Shown here: piece after piece, positions 36,282 to 47,551 of the stretch
How positions within the stretch are numbered: the stretch's first letter is position 1
Layout: each line of letters begins with the position of its first letter
NCBI GenBank assembly: GCA_030268105.1
Contig: BSDZ01000016.1
Coordinates: 2,239,501-2,303,500 of the forward strand
Source of the DNA: Volvox africanus
Taxonomy: Eukaryota; Chlorophyta; Chlorophyceae; Chlamydomonadales; Volvocaceae
Reading direction: 5' to 3'
DNA length: 64,000 nt
Program-made: the position numbers and the translations under genes
Notes under the pieces: generated by a model
What the model saw: only the letters and a program-made list of their open reading frames with translations
Told to the model about the DNA's origin: nothing
Database searches by the model: none

Positions 36282-39200
36282 TTATTGGTCGTCGCCACAC
36301 AGTGGCTTTCGTGGAATGCCATCGCCAGTGCTTTGAGTTTCCAAATCCTTACCAAGACCACCAGCACCACCACCGCCACCACTGCCGCCGCTCCCGCAGT
36401 CGCGGCCGCCGATGGTGCCGGGAGCCTTCCCCGATACCCTTGATCTCCATACCGCCTTTCCAAAGCTGCTGCCGCTTGCGCTGCCGCCGCCCCTCCCTAC
36501 GCCCCCGCCGGCGGACAAGCCGCTGTAAGTTGCCATGGAGCTTGGAGAGACCGACGATCCCACCGCTGCTGGCGCCCCGGCAGCGGCGGGGGCAGCATTG
36601 GGGTCGGCCCCAGCAACTCCCCTCGTGGGGCTCTCCAGGGCGCGCAGAAAGCGGACCCTGCTGGTTGCGGACACTGCTGCGGTGGTGGCGAGGAGGACGG
36701 CCTGGTACACCGCGAGCCTCCTCAGTGGCCACCATGGCACGAGGCCGGGGTGCTTCCGCTGCAGCCCGCGATATAGCAGCAGCATCGCCGGGGCATCCAC
36801 CAGTGAGACCAGCAGACGGGTGCGCAGGCAAACCTGAAGAACGGGGAGGAGGGGAGATAATAACACCCACGCATGTACATACATATACATGTACATGTAT
36901 ATGCTATGTACGGATAAAGATACCTGGTGTCAAAGCAACACACCGCAACCGCAAGGGGGACATGGAAAGACATCAGGGCGCAAACAGCAGTAGAGCTGTA
37001 GCAGGAACACGTGCAGCAGTAGCAGTAGCAGTAGTAGTAGCAATAGCAGTAGCAGTAGCAGTAGCAGGACAACGCAGTAAATAGTTATAAGTCGCACACC
37101 TGTTCCAGCACGGGCCGCACTACCGCCTCCAGCGCAATGTCCCCTCCCCTAGCCAGAAACACCTCCGCGCCCCGTGGCAGTGAGAACGGCCACAGCGACA
37201 GCCCCACCGCCGCCTTCGCAGCAGCCCGACACATGTGCATGACCAACAGGGCGATGCGAAGTCGCCGCGAGCCATCAAGGACGCGGTGAGTGGGAGGAGG
37301 AGGAACTGGACAGGAACCAACTACCCAGCGGTCTCGAATGCGGTCACGGCCGCCGTCGCTCTGGGAACGCAAGGCTGCCGCTGCCGCTGCCGCTGCCGCT
37401 GCCGCTGCCGCTGCCGCTGCCAAGGAGCGCGGGATATCACGCCACAGATACGAGTAAGGGCGTGGTCGCGATGGTCTCGGCGATGCTTCGGATGACGACA
37501 GCTTCTGTGTGGTTTCAGAGGTGGTCGGGGCGGTGACGGCGGTCGCGTAAGCGGTGGCGGAGGTGGAGGCCGCGACGCTGCCGCGATCGTCAGTATCTAG
37601 AGGGCAGCCTCTGCCGCTTCCGTTACCATTTCGACAGATCCACGCCAGGAGCGGCGCCGCTTGCGGCACATGAAACGCTAACGTTGCAAGCGCCGTCGTA
37701 ACTTCGAAGTTACCGTACAGTACGGCCTTGGTCAGAGCCAGCAGCGACAGGAGTGTGTTGGCGGCGGCGTAGAGTGCCAGAGCCGTAACGCACTAGGGTG
37801 GAGGGGGTACGGCAGTAGCAGGTGAGGCGGCATGAAATATGCGGCGCTTCACCACATAAACAAAATCACAATACTGACCGCCTATATGCTCAGTGCTGGT
37901 TGGTAGTTCTCCGGGGACCGACCCAGGGGCTTGCTCATTGTCGTATACACGGTACGACAAGCCGCCAAAGTCGAATACAGTTGGATGGGGATCGGAGTCC
38001 TTAGCCCGGCCGTTCATCCGAGCATAACAAATTTTATACTAATATGCAAATCCATATGTGCCTGTGTGTATGTCTGTATATATTGGTATTATATTGATAT
38101 ATCTTATCGTTGTAAAATCATATACAGCAAGAAAGACTTAATCGGGTGGACGAGGATAGGTTTTAGTTCAATAAGGCGTCCCGTCCTCACTTCACCACTG
38201 AGTGCCTCCACAAATCGTCGCTCCAGGGGAGGATCTCGGAAGCCCCACAAGAGCTCCGCAGCGTGCTCCAGCGGGACCGGCGGGGTCAGAGCCCGCTTGA
38301 TGACATGTACGACACCAATGACGCGTCGGCACGGCCGCAACCACCACCTACCGCCAAGCTGCACCGCCAATGCCGCGGGCGTCAGCATGTCATCCGACGC
38401 TGCCTCGGCGGCGTCCCACATTGCAGCGGCGGTGTCGTACTTAAAAAGCATCCAAGCTGCCATGGCTCCGCCATCTGGAATTGCAGCGGCCACGTGAAGT
38501 GGCGTCACTCCACACGACGCACGGGATAACCAGAGATCCTTGACAGCGGCACCGCCGCACAACTTGTCGTACCATCCTACGATCACCTCCACCACCGGAC
38601 GCAAGCCTGCCGCGATGGCCATGTGCAACGCACCCGCTCTGACGGGGGGAGCCTGTACGGCATCCATTAGAGCAGTAAGCGCGTCCGCCGGAGGCCTGAT
38701 GTCATCACAAGCAATTACACACGCAATCAGGTGGTCCACGACAGCGGCGATGGCGGTGGCCTCGGAAACGTCGCCGCCGCTGCCGCTGCCACAAATCCCC
38801 CGGCAGCATACGCCGATCAGGTCAGCGGCGATGGTCCGCATAGCTGCAGATATCCGGACGCCGCCATCGGCGCCACCAGCGCTCCAGGCACGACCCCGTA
38901 TCGCCTGATTTTGAACCTCCCGGTTCGGAGACATCGTACAGTACGACGACGCGTCGGCAGCGGAAGGGCCACCATGAACGCTGGGGAAGAGCGCTCCCGA
39001 GAACGTCCCTTGCAGAACGCCATCCGCTGCCGTTGTGGTATCTGCTGACGCACCTTTTCCACCATCGTCACCGGCAACATCATCATCATGCTGCGCCCCA
39101 TTTGTTGCCGCCGCCGTCAGAGCCATAGCCAGGTCAAGCCAGGTACCGTAGTCCGTCAGCATCGCGTCGGCGGAGACGTCATCCATGGCGGCCGCCAACG

Positions 39201-42200
39201 CTGCCAGCCCCGATACCACCGCCGTATCATGGTGTACGACAACCGCTGCCGGCGGACTCAGGCGCCCCGACGAAGTGCGCGCCTCCACGAGCAAAAGCCC
39301 ACTGCCGGGCGCCTCATTAACGGCCAGGTCGACCACCAGCGGCAGCGGCAGCGGTCGCTCCGCCGCCGCCACCACTGACACCCCGGTATCCTGCGGACGC
39401 ACGCGCAAGACGGTGTACGGCAACGTGCGCGCGCTGCACCGTACAACAAGTCCACCGCCCGCCAGTACCTCCTCCGCGGACGGCCCCGCAATCAACGCGG
39501 TGAGATGTATCCTTGAAGAGGCAGAGCCCTGCCACAGAACGACGCGGGGTGAGATGTGTTGCAGCGTCGGTAACTGTGACGGAGGCGGCAGTGGTGGCGC
39601 CGCCGCTGCGGCCGCTGCTGACAACGACTCCCCATCCGCGTCCTCCGTCGCCACCCATGATTGCGTGTCGGGCTGCCACGTCAGCATAACAGTGTCCGTA
39701 CCCATCTGCAGCACGACCGATCGCTCGCGATCCGGACGGATCACTCCCGTACTTTGTAAGTACGACACAATGGAGCGGCCAAGTTCCCGAAGGGAATCGG
39801 TATCCATGCGGACAGCCGCTGCAGCATCGGCCTCGCCGCCGTCCACGCTGGTGGCGCCGTCAGCTTGGTCTTGGTCCGGCAGCGCCAATCGGTCATCGGC
39901 CAGCGTGTCGTTGTTGCTGTACGCTGATGGACGAGCGGCCACCAAAGGCCGTAGATCTAGCACCAGCTCCACACAGCCCTCCCTGGCGTGAGCGGAGATG
40001 GCCTGTAAAACATCGGTTCGAAATACGCCCTAGTTAAGGATGGCCCCCAACATGTACAAGGAAGATGCCGTAACCGTGATGCCGTAATAGAAAACACGCA
40101 CAAACACACACATATATTATAATATACTTAAGTAGTAACATATAAGTATTAACATTACTTTAGTTTGAATACTTTTAATGAAATATAATGCATTTAATAA
40201 AATTTTCAATTGTAACTGAATGGGATGCTTTTATTGCCTTAAGCCCACCTGCCATCCAGATCGCCTCAGGACTTCCGAGTTGATGACCGCCATCAGGTTG
40301 GGCGGCAGATCCGCCAGGTGCGCGTGCTGGACCTTCATGGAGAGCCGACACAGCCGAGCGGGGCTCACGTAGGGCCGAGCCGATGCAGAGTGGAGGTGGC
40401 GAAGCACCGTTATGGACGCGGAGACCGACAATGTCGCCCTTGCCGCCGCCGTCCGGACTACTGGCGGCGGAGATGACCCCAGCCCGCCGGTAGCGCCGTC
40501 AGACATATCCACAGACTTTTGGACGTTACTTAAGTTTTCCGTCGCGGGTGCTACATGGTGAGAGATGGACGCACTCGTGGATGGGTCCGTTACCGCCGGT
40601 GCACCTGCCTGACCCTGCGTCTCCAGGCCCTGCTGCTGCTTGGGTCGCTCCTCCTCTTCCCTCTCCATTGCCGCTGCTGCAGCCTTGGCGACAGTGCGAG
40701 CTGCCCTGGCGGCACACTCTGCAATCCGCCTGCGCTGCTGGTAATAGGCGTGACCCACCCCCAGGGCCGCCGCTGCGACAGCCTGCGGCATGTGTATAGC
40801 CCCCCCCCGGGGCGTCCTCAGGGTCTCATACAGACTTGTGTGTCATTTCTGTAATCATGCGGATGCCTCAGGGCCTTACAGAGACCATCATTCCGACCAC
40901 GTTATACCCCTCGACCACCTCACATACACATAGACACACACAAAGACAGTCCCTCTCTCCCCTTGTTTCTCTTGCGCCCCACCTGTGTCGCTACGTTGAC
41001 CGGGTTGACCTCGGGCAGCATGTGGTGGGGGAACAGGGTGCAGAGCAGGAGGATGATGGCCGCAGTGCCGCCAGATACCACCGCCTCGTGCCACATAGGC
41101 AACTGGCGAGTCATGTAATGCGCGTCGGCGCACGTGTGCGTGCGTCGGGTTGGGGGATGGGGGGATGAGGGGAGGGAGACGAACATCGAAACACTGGATG
41201 AGGGGAGGGAGAGGCGAATGAAAAGAATCCTGGTGCTGGTAATGAAGAAACGCGGACTAACCATGAAGGTCGGATGGGGGGAGGGTGTGATGAAGAAGGC
41301 AAGGGGGGAACGAGAGCGGAGGTGGAGGTGAGGAAAACCCAAGCCAGACCAAAACCGAACCCGGACCATTTAACCCATAAGCTGCGTCTGGGTCTGTGGA
41401 AAGGATGACGGAGAGGACGAGAGGTTGCTGGCTGGCTCCCTCATATCATGGGACCTGCAGATCAGTTCGTGTGTGCAGATCAAGCCGAAAGATGGTTGCA
41501 TTACGTACGCAGTACGAAGTACTGACGTCCTGTTTTCGTACTGTTTTTGTATAAAACTCTCACATCCCAAGAAAGGTACTTCGCGGGTGCACACCGGTTA
41601 CATGATCCGGTAATCGGGTAATCCGGTATTCAGGTTTCGCACCTCGATGATGTAGGCAGTCCATGCGATGATGAAGAACTCCTGCAAGTGGTTAAGTGAC
41701 AGAGGCGGGGTGTTGGTGATCTCAAAATGGGGCTTCTGTCGTCGAGAGCTGAGCCGTGGAGCTCTGAACTCTGCACCCGTTTCGCTCTGCTCAAACGCTG
41801 CTCTGACAGCTTGTTTATCCAATCCTTGGCGCTCCGAAGCATCACGACTCACAGCCAGCCAACATCGGAAAAACACCTTAACAGAGCGCGAAATCATAGC
41901 GGGGAAAGAACTACCCCGCCCCACCCCGATGGACTGCGCTCTGCCTATGTAAGTTTTCTTCTACAGCCCCTCAAAGACCAGGAGGCGTGGTCGGTACTTC
42001 CGTAAAACTCCTGCCCGGCTCGTCTTAGCCTCCCGTTTGTTCTTCACGCACCACTTTGCTGTATCTCTTGTAGTAGACGGACTCCTTGGTCGGGTTTGCG
42101 AGCGATTGCAGCAAAATCATGAAACGACAGCCAACTGCTACACCGAACTTGAGCAGTATCCGCACCGCCGAATCCGACATCAACCGTAGCCCCAGATGTC

Positions 42201-42945
42201 GCAGCAGCACAATTGTTGAAAAGATGAGTGGTACGATGAATAGGATAGGTACGATCATCTCATCCTGGCCCCCGCCGTACATGATGTGCCGTACGGTGGC
42301 GGCCGGCCGCCGTAGGATGAAGCCCAACTTGGTAAGAAGGCCAGACTTGCAAGGGAAGCCCCGCCAGCTCTCCACGTCGACGTCCAGGTCACCGCCTGAC
42401 GGGTAGAGGAACACCATGGCGTTACCAGAAATCACTAAGGAGTTTGAGATACCAAAATAGGCACAGGACACCTAACGCCCCGAAAAGAAAGCATCGCACG
42501 GTAGAGATCCGCTGCATACCTGTTCCAGAGGCATGGACCCCTAGCCGATGTATGTGTGTATTAGAGCGTGTTTATTAGAGCGTGTTTGTGTTTATGTGTG
42601 CATGTGTATTTGTGTGTGTATTCGTATTTGTGCGCGCGCATGTGCATGAGTGTGTGAATGTGTGTTTTTGACGATGCTGTCCAGGATGGCCACGCTCTCT
42701 GCGGGGAATGAAGTGCTCTAATTACAATGCAGAAATACAAGGGATAAGAAATTTCAAGGAGTCGGCAAGCCATGTGGAGACGTGGGGCTGAGGGTAGGGA
42801 GACTTGAGGCTATTCCAAGTCCAAATCCAAGTCAAAATAGTGGAATACCAGTACTCACCAAAGGCATGGTTAAATAGGGCGCCGAGACCACCACGGCTGA
42901 CGTCGGCTCCACACACGGCAACATCAATAGGCAGCACCGTATGAA
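36282..42945 (-). CDS. SPL1/SPL12-like ankyrin protein with membrane segments, no SBP finger seen
   Basis: Exons 42434-42052, 41681-41643, 41102-40983, 40782-40249, 40002-38191, 37792-37100 and 36833-36282 join in phase to about 1,376 residues. Further 5' exons (42945-42859, about 42698, about 42541) are likely but do not phase cleanly. The middle (RLSMKVQHAHLADLPPNLMA, then EGCVELVLDL, RVVLWQGSASSRIHL, LHMAIAAGLRPVVEVIVGW, GVTPLHVAAAIP) follows the order of the conserved region downstream of the SBP domain in plant SPL1/SPL12, ending in an ankyrin-like repeat. Hydrophobic segments precede it (IVPILFIVPLIFSTIVLL; GGTAAIILLLCTLF) and follow it (ALALYAAANTLLSLLAL; LAVYQAVLLATTAAVS). A C-terminal hydrophobic stretch is known in plant SPL1; the N-terminal cluster is not. 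No Cys/His SBP zinc finger was found upstream. Two fused or adjacent genes remain possible. A poly-Ala run sits near 37375-37430. Confidence 0.68.
37005..37072. repeat. (CAGTAG)n tract
   Basis: A CAGTAG hexamer-like run lies in the last intron of the SPL-like gene. Confidence 0.85.
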
Positions 42946-44773
42946 CCTGCGAAATCGTGCTTCCTCTTAGCAACCGCGATCGAACGTGCGGTGGATTCAG
43001 AGTCCGCCAGGCTAGCATCTTCGTTAGCCTTAGCCCTCATTTGTCCGCGTAACTGTGGACCTTTTGCTCACCGTCGCGACTGCCTGCGAAAATCGAACAC
43101 CACGAACACGAGCTCCCGTTGGACCGAGACGGCAAATAAAAAAATATCAAATCTTATTTGATGAAACACATGTTATTTGCAATCAATCCATGTCTCTAAG
43201 CACAGAAATGCCCGGATAGAGTACGCGCACAACGCCACAGCAAGCCGAATAAGCAAGTATTCCCGTTGCAAATGCTCCCTTACCCAATAAACAAATGCTA
43301 TATAAGTCAAGCAATTTAGCATCTTAGCTCAGAAGCGCAGTCGCCAAATCGCCAGTTTCAAGGTTCACTTTCAGCCTTGCTTGCAAACAGTTATATAAGG
43401 TTTTCTGTAAAAAGAACATAAAGTGATCATCTATGATGTTCTTATGAGCTGTAAAGAGCTGACATGTGGGCATGAATTGAAGTCAGGCAGCCAGGCACTC
43501 AGGCTCTCTTGGTGCCGAACAGAATCCAGCGCACAATGCGTGTGCTATCTGGCTTCTGACATCCTACCACTGCGGTTATCTGAGAGAAATGAGATGCGGA
43601 TATATGAGAGAAATGAAAATGGAACAGTCAAACGAAAAACCTTCCCCGTACAGTGAGTCGGCCACAACTCACAAGGCATCAACTCCTGCAGACTTTGTTA
43701 ACCTCATGCATCAAACGTCCTTTCTGCCCCAAATTATAATGAGTTACGGTCTCCTTCGTCGATCTTAGCTCCGGGTTGGTCCCGAAAGGAAGGACGTCAC
43801 AGGAAAAAGTTGCCACCCTGAACTTCTTGTCACCCTCACATTCGTGCAAACATACTTATTAATAATAATGCTCCGTGTTTCACTTTTCCTTACCGCGCTC
43901 TTCAATTTGTTGCCACTCTGTGACACCCTTTAAGAACAAAGATTGGACCGCACCTACGCGAGACACGCCTACCTAGCCTAACAAGATTGCATGTATAAAA
44001 AAATGCAACGACCGATACCAAAGACCTATCCCCGTGTTCTAAACGTATCCTATGGGTTCCTAATCGCAGCCTACCCCAGTGATCGATGTATTCCTAAATT
44101 GATAATTGCGTTGACATCAGGATAGCACCTTGCAATTCTTTTGCGTAATAACGAGTCCCACCTAACAGTAGCACTACAATGCCCCGCCCTGTCGGTATAC
44201 GTACCACTGAACCTACTTTCTCCTCTATGGCTGTGTTATCCCCCAGGTCACAGCCAAGAACGCCCAGGAGGTACCCCAGGTATCAAACAAATGACAACTC
44301 ATGAGTAGGGATGACCTTAATTCCTTTGATAAGACTCCGGAGTGCAAATTCCTATTGCCGTACATACTCAACAAGTTTACATAAACGATCTGGAAAATTT
44401 CTTCATTCTACTTATTCATTCTTAATTGTTTATCTGTGTATGCAATTATAGAAACATGCTAGGGATAGCAACTTTAAGAAGAAGCGCTACCCCTACAAGA
44501 AGAACACGGCGCCCTCCAGAAGAACGAAGGGGACTCCATATGAAAAACGCACTACTTGTATAACTCTCCTTCCACTCATGATAATCCGGAAATTTGCTGA
44601 ATTTTGTTACATCAAACCCTTCTATCATCGTAGGGCCCGGACAAGCGAGGTCCTATGACCGCGCGAACTAGAGGAGTGCATAGAATTGTTCATAAAGCAA
44701 ATTCAGTTTATTGCCGATAAGTAGGTGCCGCAGTCCGTACGGCATGCTCGGAAAGCCGCTAGCGCCGTAATAG
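42946..44773. other. Gene-poor gap before the pherophorin array
   Basis: This AT-richer 1.8-kb stretch has no coding exon that could be supported. The 5' end of the SPL-like gene may extend into it. Its right end carries the 38-bp repeat at 44736-44773, next to the array breakpoint. Confidence 0.5.
44735..44773. repeat. 38-bp repeat at array edge
   Basis: About 38 bp (starting CCGTACGGCATGCTCGGAAA, ending GCCGTAATA) is identical to sequence inside every array unit (about 46527, 54493 and 62459). Its ends TACGGC and GCCGTA are inverted copies of each other. In this position it directly abuts the truncated pherophorin end. Confidence 0.85.
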
Positions 44774-44803
44774 CCAACATATCAATCAACGGTACCTGTC
44801 TGA
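44774..44803 (+). pseudogene. 3' stump of a truncated pherophorin gene
   Basis: These 30 bases encode PTYQSTVPV and a stop, exactly the last nine codons of the full pherophorin genes ending at 52805 and 60771. They are followed by the same 3' UTR. Everything upstream is unrelated sequence, so the array's previous copy was cut off here, at the Pro codon of the CCP motif. Confidence 0.88.
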
Positions 44804-45013
44804 CCTACCGTACGTAGCTGTCGTGCGTGATTATCGTACTATATCTGTTCACAATATATATGTCCCTTGGCATAAGGATGGAATATGTCACAGAGGATGG
44901 CCGGGGGTACTGCAGTATTTCAGTCGGTGCGCGCTTACATTCTGCTGCTTCTGTCTGTTAACTTGGCATTGATGTATTGCAGCGGGATTCGTATATGCGT
45001 CAGAATATATATG

Positions 45014-45017
<4 letters not shown>

Positions 45018-45075
<58 letters not shown>
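45018..45075. repeat. (TA)n microsatellite, length-variable between units
   Basis: This tract has about 29 TA units, but only about 12-14 at 53018-53041 and at the equivalent place near 60984-61008. It is the main length difference between array units. Confidence 0.95.
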
Positions 45076-45077
<2 letters not shown>

Positions 45078-47419
45078 ATTAATGAGTGGCCTAGGGGGGC
45101 ACGTGTGTCCCAGGTTGTGTTTAATGTCAGTCTATGTTGTATGGCAGCATTGAGTAATATGGGGCAGGAATGAGAACTCGACACTGATTTGAGGGCTACA
45201 CCCCTTGGGCATTCACCTTCATCCTCTATCTGGACGTGGTCTCGCATGTGTGTGGCAACTGTGTGTCGAGGAAAACCTTGCTGATGTGCAGTGCGTTTGT
45301 CGCTGCATGGAAGTAGGATTTTCCTGCCAAGGCAATATTTCTGCTGGCGAACTGCACACGCATGATAGATGCACTTCATGCGTATTGGCCCGTCGGAGTC
45401 GGAGTCGAAATACAGCGAGGGTGTTCGCCTGCTGGGGCTGGGTATCTGTCCTCGCCACCAAAGACAGCGTACCTCGGGTAGCTAGGCTAGGGTCGCGTTA
45501 GAGACTGTCTAATGATAAGTGTGATGAACACAGCATTGCAGTGTGCAGGTATAGGCAGCAGGTTACTAGCGCATGGGGATGGAATGCAGGTTTCCCATGC
45601 AGGTAGTACAGTTTCTCCACAGCATGCAGGTTACCATGGCTTCCTCAAATCGTATGCAATTGGCAGCGTATTATTGTTCGGGATCGTATAGGGTTATGCC
45701 GAGGACCGCTAGTGTATTTTATTACTATGCGGTGATGAACACTGATTGAGGTGGCAGCAGCAGTGAGGCAAGGTGTTGTTTTTTTGCGAGTTGGGCACAT
45801 TGCCCTAGCTATGTATGCCTATTGGTTGATATGTGTGCATGTGGAATGCATGTAATTATCTCTGGAATACAGGAAGATGAGAATGAGCATGCCAACCGCC
45901 TGTACGACCATCACCTGTCCATCCCTGATGCGAATAGAAGGGTAACGGTTTCCGGACACCACATACCAGCCACCAGACATCGGCAAACGCATATTTACAG
46001 TTTCGGGAAGGGGCCCATTTATGTCATTTTCCAGCAGCAGCAGACATGCAGATACAATGCGTTTTTCCATCTCCTTCATGTGTCCTCTTTCTGTTTCCAT
46101 ATAAACAGTTGCTTTTGGGTGTCTGCGTGGTTCTCATCCGACCCTCGCTCATCACGGATTACATAGTCTGATATCTCGTACAAACCGAAGCATTTGCCGA
46201 TGTCTGCTACGGATGAAGCGCGAAAGTTCAGGGTAACACGAAAGAAACTATGAACTTGAACGGCTAAATGATGACATGTCATTTTACTTCAGAACCAGAA
46301 ATTCCGAATTTTCGGTTACGACTAAGTGACCGTAAGTTCCTGTCCCAACCTGACCTCACAATGTCACTCCATGCATACGATGAACGCCAAAAACCTTACA
46401 ACTCACACAAGTCGTTATTACGATATCCGGGAAGGGACTTAGGCAGACAGAGCAATACGAGTGAATCACGCCCTCACCAGACCATGAACTCTGTCCCGAA
46501 AGCCTTTACCTGGCAGGTTGTACCCGTACGGCATGCTCGGAAAGCCGCTAGCGCCGTAATATTACCCAACTACCACGCTATGTCACCGCCTAAATCAACG
46601 TGAAGTAACGTATGTGCTTGTGGATCATTTGTGCTGATTTGGGTCAGCGCGTGTGGCATGAGATGGGATGTCACTAGCACCGATCCACATCATATGTCAA
46701 TCATTTGTCCAATTGGTGTAATGTATAGATCTCTCCGAGAGTATTAGTTTCATGCTTATCTAAGGCTCAAGATTTGCATACGGAGTAAGGTTTCGCGGAG
46801 GTCCTCCAAAACCTCACAGGCCCGGACCGACCAACCGTTGTTTGCCATACAGAAACCTTTGTCCGTTCCCTACCGAAAATTTTGTCCGGTCACTGAAGCC
46901 CATGCGAAAAATCGCAATATTTTTATTGATCTCATGAAAAAGTATCGTTTGGGGGATATGGTCATACCTCTCGCACTTCCTACCCCCCCTGCCTGACCTC
47001 ACAGAAAAAACCTGCCGCCCTGAACGTAGGACCCCTTCCATACATTTTTTGTGTTCCAGCCCGATCCACACAGGACAACCACCTGACTGGTGTTCCCAAC
47101 CTGTTAAGTCTATCGAGGTTCGCTCCAACCGTTCTAGCTCTTCTTCTGACGAGATGGTGGGGGAGGAACGGAATGCGAGGGCTGTGCCATGTTGCTCAAA
47201 TCTTAGAGGTCTCGGCATGGCCTGCACGCAACCCCCTCATTTACTACGGGCCAGTCGATAACATGCAGGTTGAGCACACATAAATATTTATAGATAACTC
47301 CAGGTAAGACGCGTAGAAAGATAGCAAGACCGAACAACCCCCCGCTCTGTCGTGCGTACGGCAGAGGTAATGGTAATAGGTCGTCCTGTAAGGCCCGCGG
47401 ATTTCCTGGGATTCCTCAC

Positions 47420-47426
47420 CTATAAG
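47420..47426 (+). promoter_or_regulatory. Possible TATA-like box of pherophorin gene 1
   Basis: TATAAGG stands about 130 bp upstream of the start codon, with the same word at the same place in the other units. Spacing is reasonable but there is no transcript evidence. Confidence 0.3.
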
Positions 47427-47551
47427 GACCCGACCGACAACTATTTTGGGACAAATCATCGCACTCGGGCTGCAGGAGGATGCTTCACGGGTGCTTCGGG
47501 CAGCGGCCGCTAAACAATCACGGCCGTGGCGGGGGTTTGGCAGCGGCGAAC

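Larger units (their letters stand above)
44804..47551. other. Spacer: pherophorin 3' UTR and promoter region, unit 1
   Basis: This 2.7-kb spacer follows the stop of the stump and precedes the start of the first full gene. It has a TA tract, TGTAA at 45851-45855 (candidate poly(A) word), the 38-bp repeat near 46527-46564 and a TATAAGG word at 47420, 130 bp before the ATG. Open frames here are identical in all units but show no known domain. The same spacer recurs at 52806-55517 and 60772-63485. Confidence 0.6.

Noticed and set aside
43760..43850. Similarity of this stretch to part of the pherophorin spacer near 46985
   Set aside because: Only a short, gapped resemblance (ACAGAAAAA...CCCTGAAC-like) that may be chance.
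46814..47227. Minus-strand 137-codon frame in each pherophorin spacer
   Set aside because: It is identical in all units only because the units are identical; no domain, splice or codon signal was seen.
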